A stretch of 64,000 nucleotides of DNA from Paenibacillus aestuarii (GTDB lineage Bacteria > Bacillota > Bacilli > Paenibacillales > NBRC-103111): the NCBI RefSeq assembly GCF_027789125.1, contig NZ_JAQFVF010000044.1, positions 1-64,000 on the forward strand, in the 5' to 3' direction. The first letter of the stretch is position 1. Every line of letters begins with the position of its first letter. The notes below the pieces were generated by a model, which saw only the letters and a program-made list of their open reading frames with translations, did not search any database and was not told where the DNA came from. Of the stretch, positions 47,720 to 56,051 are shown piece by piece. The position numbers and the translations under genes were made by a program.

Positions 47720-48649
47720 TTATTCCAGCCCGCCCACAGCCTTCATCCGCTCAAGCGCCATATAGAGCGCGCCGTGTGCAGCGTCATTTTTTGCGGTATA
47801 GCACGCCATATCCGGGTACCAATTTCTGAACTTATCCATAAAAGCGTTGCGGATATAAGTGTTGTTCAACAGCACGCTCCCTGCCATCGCCAAGTTCCCG
47901 TGCTGCATCGACAACTTGTCAACGACAGGAACGACCAACTCGAACAACGACCTTGCACTTTGGTTTACGATAGCCAAAGCAGCCTCATCGCCAGAAGCAC
48001 AAGCCTCGGATAAGATCGGCGCCAGTGCCGCAATATCCTTCTTATTCGTGTTTTTGTCATAAACGAAACCGATAATTTGCTGAACTGTATCCACCTGCAA
48101 TTGCTCGTAAACCAGGCGTGTGATGACCGTTTCCGACATCCGTCCGTCATGCGCCCGCACGACTGTAGCGAGCAGATCACGGCCAATGCTGTAGCCGCTG
48201 CCTTCATCATCGATGAGATAGCCGTAGCCGCCGCAGCGGTACGTTTCCCCGTTCTCCTGCTTGCCGTAGCAGATAGAGCCCGTTCCCGCGATCAGAATCA
48301 CGCCGACGTTGCCTTCATGTGCGCCATAAAGCGCAGTTTCCTGATCGCCGGTGACGAACAGGCCTCCCGCGAAACCGCTGTCGCGGACGCAGCTTGCCAG
48401 GCGCTCCTTGACACTTGGATTGCTGACACCTGCAGCTCCGATACAAACCTGCGCGCAATGCTCCAGTCCGCCGCACACATCAGCAATCGTGGCAAAAATC
48501 TCACGCAAGCTGGCGCGAACGCTCGCCTCGTCTTGACCGTTCAAGTTAATCGCGCCGGAGGTGAAGGTATGCACCACTTGCCCATATTCACTCGCTATCG
48601 TCACTGCGGTCTTCGTGCCGCCGCCGTCCAAACCAGCTGCATATTTCAT
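47720..48649 (-). CDS. BadF/BadG-family sugar kinase (NagK/MurK-like)
   Basis: 309 residues, ASKHA fold: GLDGGGTKT at 6-14, LIAGTGSICYG near 118 and GYGYLIDDEGSGYSIG near 140. The family includes GlcNAc kinase and the clostridial MurK that phosphorylates MurNAc and GlcNAc. With an ABC importer delivering unphosphorylated sugar, such a kinase is needed to make the MurQ substrate MurNAc-6P. AAGGAG eight bases before the ATG, overlapping the end of namZ. Confidence 0.88.
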   Translation of the reverse strand: MKYAAGLDGGGTKTAVTIASEYGQVVHTFTSGAINLNGQDEASVRASLREIFATIADVCGGLEHCAQVCIGAAGVSNPSVKERLASCVRDSGFAGGLFVTGDQETALYGAHEGNVGVILIAGTGSICYGKQENGETYRCGGYGYLIDDEGSGYSIGRDLLATVVRAHDGRMSETVITRLVYEQLQVDTVQQIIGFVYDKNTNKKDIAALAPILSEACASGDEAALAIVNQSARSLFELVVPVVDKLSMQHGNLAMAGSVLLNNTYIRNAFMDKFRNWYPDMACYTAKNDAAHGALYMALERMKAVGGLE

Positions 48650-48661
48650 TGGATCAACTCC

Positions 48662-49801
48662 TTAATACAAGTGGTACCGCTGTTTCCTGCGGGCAAATGC
48701 AGCGCTTTCTTCGCGGAACCGCTCCAGCAGCGCCGGCACATCCACCCGCTCCTCACGATATAGATTATCCCCGCCTAATAAATCGATAAACGGCCTGGAG
48801 CCTTCCCTTACCGGAGGCAGGAACGAGAATTGCTCATAGTTTTCTTTAATCGTATACATCAAAGTCACACCTGTCTCCAACGGCCGGACAGCGCGGATAT
48901 CCTGCACATGGATCTGCACCCCTGCGCACAGCTCTCCCTGGAACTTGGAAAACGACGGTTTAAAATAAACCGGCCTAAACACAACGCCAGGCAGCTTCTT
49001 GCCATTCATCTCGTCAGCCAGCTTGTAGGCATCGATGAAGGGAGCGCCTATGATTTCAAAAGGTGCCGTCGTCCCTCTGCCCTCGGAAAGATTCGTGCCT
49101 TCGATCAGGCATGTGCCTGGATAGAGCAGCGCCGAATCAAAGCGCGGCAGGCCCAGCGACGGCATAATCCACGTCCGCCCGGTGTCCGGGAACAGCATAC
49201 TTCGCTCCCAGCCTTCGCAGGGCACGACATGCAGCTTGGCGTTCCACTGCATTTCGTCATTGGCCATCGTCGCGACTTCCCCTGCTGTCAGTCCATAACG
49301 GACGCTAAGCGGGTAATTGCCGACGAACGACTGGTAGCCTTCTTTTAACACATTGCCTTCCACCGTCACGCCGTCCATCGGGTTCAAGCGGTCCAGCACC
49401 ACGAATTCCTTGCCCGCTTTGGCACAATCCTCCAACGCATAAAGCATCGTATATATAAATGTATAATAGCGTGTTCCTACATCTTGAATATCATAAACGA
49501 CAACGTCTACCTCATCGAGCATCTCAGCCGTCAGCCTTTTCGAATCTTTGCGGTACAGGCTGTACACCGGCACCTGTGTCATCGGGTCCAAGTACGTATC
49601 GACAAAAGCGCCGGCCGCTTGATCGCCCCGTACCCCATGCTCCGGGGAAAAGAGCGCGACCAGATTGAACTGTTCATGCAAAATTTGAATCGTCGAGACA
49701 AAATCACGATTCAAGCCCGTCGGCGCTGTGATTAGCCCCAGGCGTTTGCCTTTGAATAAGTGGGCGTAGCGCCCCAGATTATCGATACCGTTGCGGATCA
49801 T
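48662..49801 (-). CDS. namZ: Exo-N-acetylmuramidase NamZ (DUF1343), cytoplasmic form
   Basis: 379 residues. DUF1343 features: LITAPTGLNRDF near 25, FSPEHGVRGDQAAGAFVDTY near 55, DIQDVGTRYYTFIYTM near 106 and SEGRGTTAPFEIIGAPF near 247. B. subtilis NamZ (YbbC) cleaves terminal MurNAc from peptidoglycan chains and is secreted; this copy lacks a signal peptide when started at ATG 49801, the ATG with the strong GGAGGGG. It sits between the PIG-L and kinase genes. Confidence 0.88.
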   Translation of the reverse strand: MIRNGIDNLGRYAHLFKGKRLGLITAPTGLNRDFVSTIQILHEQFNLVALFSPEHGVRGDQAAGAFVDTYLDPMTQVPVYSLYRKDSKRLTAEMLDEVDVVVYDIQDVGTRYYTFIYTMLYALEDCAKAGKEFVVLDRLNPMDGVTVEGNVLKEGYQSFVGNYPLSVRYGLTAGEVATMANDEMQWNAKLHVVPCEGWERSMLFPDTGRTWIMPSLGLPRFDSALLYPGTCLIEGTNLSEGRGTTAPFEIIGAPFIDAYKLADEMNGKKLPGVVFRPVYFKPSFSKFQGELCAGVQIHVQDIRAVRPLETGVTLMYTIKENYEQFSFLPPVREGSRPFIDLLGGDNLYREERVDVPALLERFREESAAFARRKQRYHLY

Positions 49802-49895
49802 TGCGGCTTCCCCTCCAAATAGACGCTGGATTGACAAAACCTCTATCCAGGCCATCTCAAGGATGAATGGCCGCGTTTAGAGGCTGTCCGTTTTT

Positions 49896-50603
49896 TTACA
49901 CTAATTCACTTTTCAGAACACGCATCGTTTCTGCCGGTACCATGAACGTCTGCGCATATTCTTTTCTCGCTTCAATCCCGCGAACCCGCATCAGATGCTT
50001 ATAGTACTCCAGATAAGGGAACGATTTGCTGCCGGTGACGAACCAATGGGTAGAGACCGCTTTCACCCACAGGTCAAAAGCTTCCTGATTAAAGTCTACA
50101 TATATATAGGGCTTGTAATCAACAGCATCTTCCCAGTTCTCGGCATAATACAGCTTAGCGGCAAAATGCGCTGGCTTCTCACGCTCAAATGTCGGCAGCG
50201 CCGCATAAAAGCGGGCATCGTTGACAATCCGGTGCGTGGTCATATGATCTTTGTGCATACTATTTTTAAAATGGGTAATAATGACGTCCGGTTTCACTTC
50301 ACGAATCACATCGCATACGCGGAAGCGCATCTCATCGTTATCCTGCAGCTCGCCGTCAGGAATCTCAAAGACGATGGATTCGCCGCCGAGCATTTCGGCA
50401 AACGCTTTGCCTTCCTGCACCTTCTGCTCGCGGTACTCCTGCATATCTCTGCCTGCAGGCACGCCCCGTTCGCCGGCTGTCAACGCCAGCGTCACAATGC
50501 GGTCTCCTTTCAGAGAGTGGCTCGCCATTACGCCGCCTGCCGTTAATTCCACATCGCCGACATGACCGCCGATACCTAAAATCGTCAACTTCTTCTCGCT
50601 CAT
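49896..50603 (-). CDS. PIG-L/LmbE-like deacetylase homologue with altered motif
   Basis: 235 residues. Zinc-site layout of the PIG-L family: His14 and Asp17 in GGHVGDVELTAGG and the HxDHxxxH motif HKDHMTTH at 117-124. The canonical AHPDDxE reads GHVGDVE, so the residue equivalent to the catalytic-base Asp is Gly16. It may be inactive, use another base, or act on a different amino-sugar. Start ATG 50603 overlaps the GNAT gene end. Known family substrates are N-acetylglucosaminyl compounds, fitting this operon. Confidence 0.83.
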   Translation of the reverse strand: MSEKKLTILGIGGHVGDVELTAGGVMASHSLKGDRIVTLALTAGERGVPAGRDMQEYREQKVQEGKAFAEMLGGESIVFEIPDGELQDNDEMRFRVCDVIREVKPDVIITHFKNSMHKDHMTTHRIVNDARFYAALPTFEREKPAHFAAKLYYAENWEDAVDYKPYIYVDFNQEAFDLWVKAVSTHWFVTGSKSFPYLEYYKHLMRVRGIEARKEYAQTFMVPAETMRVLKSELV

Positions 50604-51571
50604 TGGGCAAGCTCCTTCCTCATGACAGAAAAATGTTTCACCGTGCGAAACCCTGCTTTTTCATAAATACGGATTGCCGGATTGGTCATCCCGGTATAAA
50701 GCGACATATATGAAGTGCCGATTTCCCGGAACGCTTCACACAGCTTAAAGAATAAAATGCTGCCGAGACCATGCCCCTCATGCTCGGGATGCACGCCGAT
50801 CCCGGCAAAATAACCGCGGCCGTTCGCCTGGTGAATCACAGGACCGGCAAAGCCGACGACCTGGCCATGCAAGGCCGCGACGACAACGGGAACACCCGTT
50901 TGGGTCGACTGCCCGATCTCCTGCTGCCACAGCGGATTGTTCAGCGCCTCGAGCATCTCTGCTACTGCGTGATGCTTCGCTGCATCAAATAGCTCCACCG
51001 TGTATCCGCCAGCCGCTGCCTTACTTTCCTTGGCCTTCATATCCGCCGGAATCGTGAACCCTTCAAGCAGCAAGTACATCGCGCACTGTTTCGTCCGTTC
51101 CATATATCCCGCTTGTAGAAGAAACTTATAGACTGCGCTATCGACCGGCAACCCTGGCGCATTATTATGCTCATGCTGCGGCGTATCCGGGATATACCAC
51201 GGCAGCCTCATCGGATTGAAAAACAGCACATCCGCTTGCTGTTTGCCTAACAGTTTGAAACGCTGCTCCAATGCATCCAGCAAACGCATGTAGTTGCCGT
51301 CTGTTTGGCTGCTGCCAGCCAGCACCATACAGGTGATGTAACCCGCCTGTGCTCCTAGCGGAAGATCATCTCCTGTGCAGCCGCAGGCGAAACCTTTCAC
51401 AACATTTTCTTCCAGTAAAAGGAAAGTATTCTGAGCATCAAAATACGGATTCAGCCTGAATATGTCGTCAAAGCTTTGTTCCGTCAACTCTTTGTACCCG
51501 TCCTTAACAGCCTCTTCATTCCACAAAGCAATAACTGCCTGCTTATAGCGATCATCCCAAGTGACGATCAT
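50600..51571 (-). CDS. GNAT acetyltransferase with two GNAT-like halves
   Basis: 323 residues, twice the usual size. N-terminal half (1-165) is a degenerate GNAT with GYITCMVLAGSSQTDGNY. C-terminal half (about 190-320) has a clear acetyl-CoA loop, GIGVHPEHEGHGLGSILF near 263-280, and the final NPAIRIYEKAGFR. May acetylate a non-acetylated amino-sugar derived from wall material. ATG 51571 follows a GTG in frame; Shine-Dalgarno is G-rich. Coupled to the PIG-L gene. Confidence 0.8.
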   Translation of the reverse strand: MIVTWDDRYKQAVIALWNEEAVKDGYKELTEQSFDDIFRLNPYFDAQNTFLLLEENVVKGFACGCTGDDLPLGAQAGYITCMVLAGSSQTDGNYMRLLDALEQRFKLLGKQQADVLFFNPMRLPWYIPDTPQHEHNNAPGLPVDSAVYKFLLQAGYMERTKQCAMYLLLEGFTIPADMKAKESKAAAGGYTVELFDAAKHHAVAEMLEALNNPLWQQEIGQSTQTGVPVVVAALHGQVVGFAGPVIHQANGRGYFAGIGVHPEHEGHGLGSILFFKLCEAFREIGTSYMSLYTGMTNPAIRIYEKAGFRTVKHFSVMRKELAQ

Positions 51572-51598
51572 CACCGCACACCCCCAGCTTCGCTTAAA

Positions 51599-52459
51599 TT
51601 ATCCCTTCACCGCACCCACAGTAACGCCTTCCAGGAAGTATCTTTGCAAGCTGAAGAACAGAATGAACATCGGCAGCGCAGAGATCGTAGCCCCTGCCAT
51701 CATAGGCGCGATATATGTGGTATTGGCGAAGCGGAAATTTTTCAAACCGACCTGAATCGTCTGCATTTCCGTAGAATTCGTGACTAGCAAAGGCCAGAAG
51801 AATGTGTTCCAGCTATCCATGAACGTCAGAATCGCCATAACGGCGAGCACCGTTTTGGACAGAGGCAAAATCACTCTCCAATAAATTTGAAATTGGTTGG
51901 CACCTTCGATTTTGGCGCTTTCCAGCACTTCATTCGGAATGCTGCTCATAAATTGCTTGGCAAGAAAAATGTTATAAACCGTGACAAGGCTTGGCGCAAT
52001 AAGCGCTGTATACGTGTCCTGCAGCGAGAAGACATTGACAATCAACACGTACAAAGGAACTTGTGTCACTTGATACGGAATCATCATTGAGACGAGCAGA
52101 ATGGCAAACAGCACGCCTCTGCCTTTAAACGTAAGCTTGGAAAACGCATATCCCGCCATGCTGGCGAAAATCACGTTCGAGACCATGACCGAAGTCGCGA
52201 CAATCAGCGAGTTCAAGATCCAACGGTACGAATACTCACTGAAATCGAAAAAGTATTTATAGGAAGCAAACGTAATTTTCGATGGGAAAATGGAGTAGCT
52301 GACCGCGCCTGCTTCAACCGGATCGCCAAGTGAAGAGATCACCATGAAATAAATAGGAAATATCGTGGCCAAAGCAAAAAGCAGAAGGGCGATAAAAATG
52401 ATCGCATTTCTCGTTGTTTTCACTCTGGGTCTTCCGTCGTGATTGCTGTATAACGCCAT
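51599..52459 (-). CDS. Sugar ABC transporter permease (MalG type)
   Basis: 286 residues, six membrane helices, EAA loop VLESAKIEGANQFQIYWRVILPL near 186-208 that docks the ATPase. Part of a CUT1-type importer with the two upstream genes. No ATPase gene is present in this locus, so a shared MsmX-like ATPase elsewhere is expected. Confidence 0.92.
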   Translation of the reverse strand: MALYSNHDGRPRVKTTRNAIIFIALLLFALATIFPIYFMVISSLGDPVEAGAVSYSIFPSKITFASYKYFFDFSEYSYRWILNSLIVATSVMVSNVIFASMAGYAFSKLTFKGRGVLFAILLVSMMIPYQVTQVPLYVLIVNVFSLQDTYTALIAPSLVTVYNIFLAKQFMSSIPNEVLESAKIEGANQFQIYWRVILPLSKTVLAVMAILTFMDSWNTFFWPLLVTNSTEMQTIQVGLKNFRFANTTYIAPMMAGATISALPMFILFFSLQRYFLEGVTVGAVKG

Positions 52460-52475
52460 TTGTTATCCCCCTCTC

Positions 52476-53378
52476 TTAATACTCGACATCTTTGCCTGCA
52501 TATTTGAACTGCACAACCGAGATCACTGCGATAATGACAGCCAGAATCAACGATTGCGCCGCGGCTTTGCCAAAGTCAAAGTACGTAAACGCATTATTGA
52601 AGATGAGCAAACCGACCATGGTTGTTGCGTTATCCGGGCCGCCGCCAGTCATCAAGTATGCGTTCTGGAACACTTGGAACGAGCCGATGACACCAGTAAC
52701 CAGAAGGAACAACGTAGCTGGCTTCAAAGATGGAACGACGATGTACCACAATTTCTGGAAAAAGTTAGCGCCGTCAAGATCAGCCGCTTCATAGAAGGTA
52801 TCATCGATGCCAAGCAAGCCGGCCAAGTAAATGATAATGCTCGTGCCGTGACTGGACAACCAGGACATCAGCACCAAGGAAAACATCGCCGTCTTACCGG
52901 AACCGAGCCAGTTCTGATTCTCGATGCCGAACAGAGCGATAAGCTGATTCAAAATCCCGCCTTTCATCGGATCGAAGATCCACAGCCAGACGACGGACAA
53001 AGCAACGCCGGAAGCGACGACCGGCAAATAGTAAATCCCTTTGAAGAAGGACTGCGTTTTCTTGCGCAGCGGTAAAATCAAGATGGCAATGACCATCGAC
53101 AAGATCAGGTTGACCGGAACAGTCAGAATCGTATAGACAACAGTATTGCGCAAAGCTTTCCAGAATAAAGCGTCTTTGAACGTATTGACGTAATTGTCGA
53201 ATCCGATGTACGTCGAACCAAGCGGCTTATAATCTTGAAGGCTGATGAGAAAAGCACTTACGACGGGGTAGGCTGTAAACATGGCGAATACGACAAGTGC
53301 AACAGCAATAAATGCGTATCCCCAGGCTCCCTCACCCCTGATTTTCCTTCTCTTCATCGGTTTCGCGATATCAGCCAT
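52476..53378 (-). CDS. Sugar ABC transporter permease (MalF type)
   Basis: 300 residues, six membrane helices, EAA loop YEAADLDGANFFQKLWYIVVP near 195-215. Partner of the MalG-type permease. Preceded by a 14-base hairpin that separates it from the binding-protein gene. Confidence 0.92.
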   Translation of the reverse strand: MADIAKPMKRRKIRGEGAWGYAFIAVALVVFAMFTAYPVVSAFLISLQDYKPLGSTYIGFDNYVNTFKDALFWKALRNTVVYTILTVPVNLILSMVIAILILPLRKKTQSFFKGIYYLPVVASGVALSVVWLWIFDPMKGGILNQLIALFGIENQNWLGSGKTAMFSLVLMSWLSSHGTSIIIYLAGLLGIDDTFYEAADLDGANFFQKLWYIVVPSLKPATLFLLVTGVIGSFQVFQNAYLMTGGGPDNATTMVGLLIFNNAFTYFDFGKAAAQSLILAVIIAVISVVQFKYAGKDVEY

Positions 53379-53415
53379 GAGTGAACCCCCTTCCAGAACC
53401 TCTGATTAAAATAGT

Positions 53416-53453
53416 TTCGGATAGTCGTGCAGCGATCACCACGACTATCCGAA
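53416..53453 (-). terminator. Hairpin between binding-protein and permease genes
   Basis: TTCGGATAGTCGTG / CACGACTATCCGAA perfect 14-base stem, ten-base loop. The minus-strand follow-on (ACTATTTTAATC) is weakly U-rich: likely partial terminator or mRNA-stabilising stem. Confidence 0.6.
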
Positions 53454-53468
53454 GGCAATGAATTCTTC

Positions 53469-54914
53469 TTAATCTTTTACAATTCCGTTCTCGCCGAATG
53501 CTTGGATCGCAGCGGCTTTCACAGCGTCATACATTTGCTGAGGCGTTACTTCGCCGGCAATCAGGCCTTGGAACTTAGGAACGATAACTTCCGTTTCCAG
53601 CTTGATAGCTTTCGCAGACAATTCTGTAGGAATGTCGGAGCGAGCCGGCGTTGCATTTTTCAGCATGTTGTCAACAGCCGCGACGTTGTCCGGATTTCTG
53701 TCAATTTTCATGCTTTCCGCTTCTTTTTTAGCCGACTTCGTAATGTGTGCCGCGAACAAATCGTTGTTCGTTGTTGCTGCCACTTTGCCGCTTGCCAAGA
53801 AGTAAGCTGCTTTGACGACGTTGGCTTTGTGCTCAGTAGTCGGCTCTTTTTTGCCGCGGAATGTCATGTATCCGTCAACAACCGTAGCGGACGAAGCTTT
53901 CGCGCCTTGGAACGTTGGAGCTGGAAGCACCACGTAGTCAACCGGGATGCTGTCTTTCACCGCGCTTGCGTCTTTAGCGGCAAGCTTGGCATTGTTGGCT
54001 TTCGCGGAGTTCTCGAATACCGCCAAGCCTTTACCTGTGATCATCGTTTGACCAGTCAGGAACATATTCCAGCGTTTGCCGGCATCGACGGAGCTAAGCT
54101 CTTTCGGCATGGAGCCGTCGTCGATCAATTGACGAAGATCTTTGAGCAAGCCCAGGTAGTTCTTGCTTGTGTACGCATATTTCATATCGCTCGTAAACGG
54201 ATATGGCATACCTGCGTTTTTCGCCATAATGCCCAGGTAGTCAACAGCAGCTACACCTTTCACTGCGAATACGAAGCCATAACGGGTTTTACCATTTTCT
54301 GTAACTACGCCTTTTTTGATCGCATCGCGGAATTCATCGTAAGTCCAGCCGTTTTGCTGTACTTTCTTCCAGTCGATACCGGCTTTCTCCAAGTACTCTT
54401 TGTTGCCGCCCAGTGCGTGAACTTCCATGTAAGCCGGGAAGCCGTAGAGTCCTTTGCCGTTTTTCATGTAATCCAGAGGCGCTTTATCATAATCGTTAAT
54501 CATGTCTGGCGTTGCCGCATCCGTAATATCCATCAAGAGACCTTGCTGGATGTACTTCGGAATGCCGTCAGAGCCGCCGAACGCGATATCCGGAGGGCTG
54601 CCTGCGTTCACTTGCGTATCCAGCTTCTGCTTCACATCTTCCCAGCTCGCCGGTTCGATCTTCAACGTCAAGTTCGGATACAAAGCATTGAAGTCTTTCG
54701 CCATTTGGTCGAAGTTCTTTTGGTAGTTCGGCGAAACCGGCGGCAGCAAAGCCGTAATGGTATCTTTCGCTGTGGAATTCGCTGCGCCCGCACTCGCTGC
54801 AGGGGAAGCTGCTCCTGTCTTACCGGTGTCGGATTTCGAACCGCAAGCCGTTAACGATGTTGCAGCCAACGTTAAAGCCAAAACCGATGCAAAAACGTGC
54901 ATTTTCTTTTTCAT
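53469..54914 (-). CDS. Sugar ABC transporter binding lipoprotein
   Basis: 481 residues, lipobox LTAC with Cys24, then a Gly/Ala/Ser linker and an SBP_bac_1 fold (FNALYPNLTLKIEPASWEDVKQKLDTQV near 73-100; GKGLAVFENSAKAN near 280). Large size is usual for oligosaccharide-binding members. Placed directly after murQ, it likely captures peptidoglycan-derived saccharides. Confidence 0.9.
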   Translation of the reverse strand: MKKKMHVFASVLALTLAATSLTACGSKSDTGKTGAASPAASAGAANSTAKDTITALLPPVSPNYQKNFDQMAKDFNALYPNLTLKIEPASWEDVKQKLDTQVNAGSPPDIAFGGSDGIPKYIQQGLLMDITDAATPDMINDYDKAPLDYMKNGKGLYGFPAYMEVHALGGNKEYLEKAGIDWKKVQQNGWTYDEFRDAIKKGVVTENGKTRYGFVFAVKGVAAVDYLGIMAKNAGMPYPFTSDMKYAYTSKNYLGLLKDLRQLIDDGSMPKELSSVDAGKRWNMFLTGQTMITGKGLAVFENSAKANNAKLAAKDASAVKDSIPVDYVVLPAPTFQGAKASSATVVDGYMTFRGKKEPTTEHKANVVKAAYFLASGKVAATTNNDLFAAHITKSAKKEAESMKIDRNPDNVAAVDNMLKNATPARSDIPTELSAKAIKLETEVIVPKFQGLIAGEVTPQQMYDAVKAAAIQAFGENGIVKD

Positions 54915-54956
54915 TCGAAGACCTCCTAGATATGATAGGGTTGCGCAAAATCCAAA

Positions 54957-55871
54957 TTACACGACTTTGCTGTTACTGCGCAGAGCGGCTTTCAAACTAC
55001 CTTTGGATTGGGCCAGTGCCTGCTCGGCTTCCTGTGCATCCAGTCCGCTTTTGATCATCATAATCGCCAGTTTGCAATTCTTGGAGGCACGCTCCAAAGC
55101 TTCCTTGGCCGTCGCTTCATCCACACCCGTCGCCGAGCGGATAATGCGTACGGAACGATCCAGCAATTTGATGTTGCTCGCTTTCATATCGACCATCAGG
55201 TTGTTGTACGTCTTGCCTAGTTTTACCATCGTACTGGTCGATAGCATATTCAGAACCAGCTTCTGTGCTGTCCCCGCTTTCAAACGGGTCGATCCTGTAA
55301 TGACTTCCGGCCCAACCACTGGGGCAATACACACATCACTTACATGCTCTAGCTTGGAGTTCTTGTTGTTCACAACGCCGATTGTTGCAGCGCCGCGCCG
55401 TTTGGCTTCTTGCAGGGCAGCGATTACGAATTGAGCGCTTCCACTGGCTGTAATGCCAACGACCACATCCTGATTCGTCACGCCGCAGCGTTCAATCAGG
55501 GCGATCCCTTCCTCCCCACTATCTTCAAAACCTTCTACAGCTGTACGCAGTGCTCCGTCTCCCCCGGCAATATGACCTTGAACCATGTTCGGGTCAGTAC
55601 CGAAAGTAGGAGGACATTCTGAAGCATCGAGCACGCCGAGTCTGCCAGAAGTTCCAGCTCCTACATAGAACATTCTGCCTCCCGTGCTTAGCGACTGATA
55701 CAACAATTCAACCGCTTTCACAATTTGCGGAATTTCAGCAGCTACCGCTTTCGGTACCAAAGCGTCCTGCTCATTCATGAGGCGCAGCATTTCTTCTGTG
55801 GTACATTCATCTATCATCAGTGTCTTTTGGTTAATCTCTTCCGTGGTTAGCCCTGACAGATACTCATCCAT
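54957..55871 (-). CDS. murQ: MurNAc-6-phosphate etherase MurQ
   Basis: 304 residues. Single SIS domain: FYVGAGTSGRLGVLDASECPPTFG near 64-87, ITASGSAQFVIAAL near 147 and SGLDAQEAEQALAQS near 277. Splits the lactyl ether of MurNAc-6P to GlcNAc-6P and D-lactate. ATG 55869-55871 has AGGAGG six bases upstream; a longer frame to 55943 would cross the promoter. Confidence 0.95.
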   Translation of the reverse strand: MDEYLSGLTTEEINQKTLMIDECTTEEMLRLMNEQDALVPKAVAAEIPQIVKAVELLYQSLSTGGRMFYVGAGTSGRLGVLDASECPPTFGTDPNMVQGHIAGGDGALRTAVEGFEDSGEEGIALIERCGVTNQDVVVGITASGSAQFVIAALQEAKRRGAATIGVVNNKNSKLEHVSDVCIAPVVGPEVITGSTRLKAGTAQKLVLNMLSTSTMVKLGKTYNNLMVDMKASNIKLLDRSVRIIRSATGVDEATAKEALERASKNCKLAIMMIKSGLDAQEAEQALAQSKGSLKAALRSNSKVV

Positions 55872-55914
55872 AGCTATCCTCCTATCCTGTGTAGTATTCC
55901 TAATCCATGGTTTA

Positions 55915-55943
55915 ATATTAACGAAAAGTTTCAGAAGGGTCAA
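55915..55943 (-). promoter_or_regulatory. Promoter of the murQ operon
   Basis: Minus-strand TTGACC (55943-55938), 17-base spacer, TAATAT (55920-55915). Good match to sigma-A, 44 bases before the murQ start. Confidence 0.65.
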
Positions 55944-55950
55944 TACTTTT

Positions 55951-55974
55951 TGAAATTTTATTTTATGATAAAAT
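55951..55974 (-). promoter_or_regulatory. AT-rich palindrome upstream of murQ -35
   Basis: ATTTTAT-g-ATAAAAT (55960-55974) is a perfect 7-1-7 palindrome, overlapped by TGAAATTTTATTTTA (55951-55965). The latter resembles two motifs upstream of the murR-like gene. Candidate operator for the adjacent regulator, or an UP element. Confidence 0.45.
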
Positions 55975-56051
55975 TAACATTTGATTTTTTATTTCTAAAT
56001 CCGACAAAAAAAGACACCACGGTTGTTCAGGCATAACCGAGTGTCTTCCTA

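Noticed and set aside
53427..54854. 475-codon open frame opposite the ABC binding-protein gene
   Set aside because: Antisense shadow; composition (Arg, His, Val, Phe) is typical of reverse translation of a real gene, and the minus-strand protein is a clear lipoprotein.
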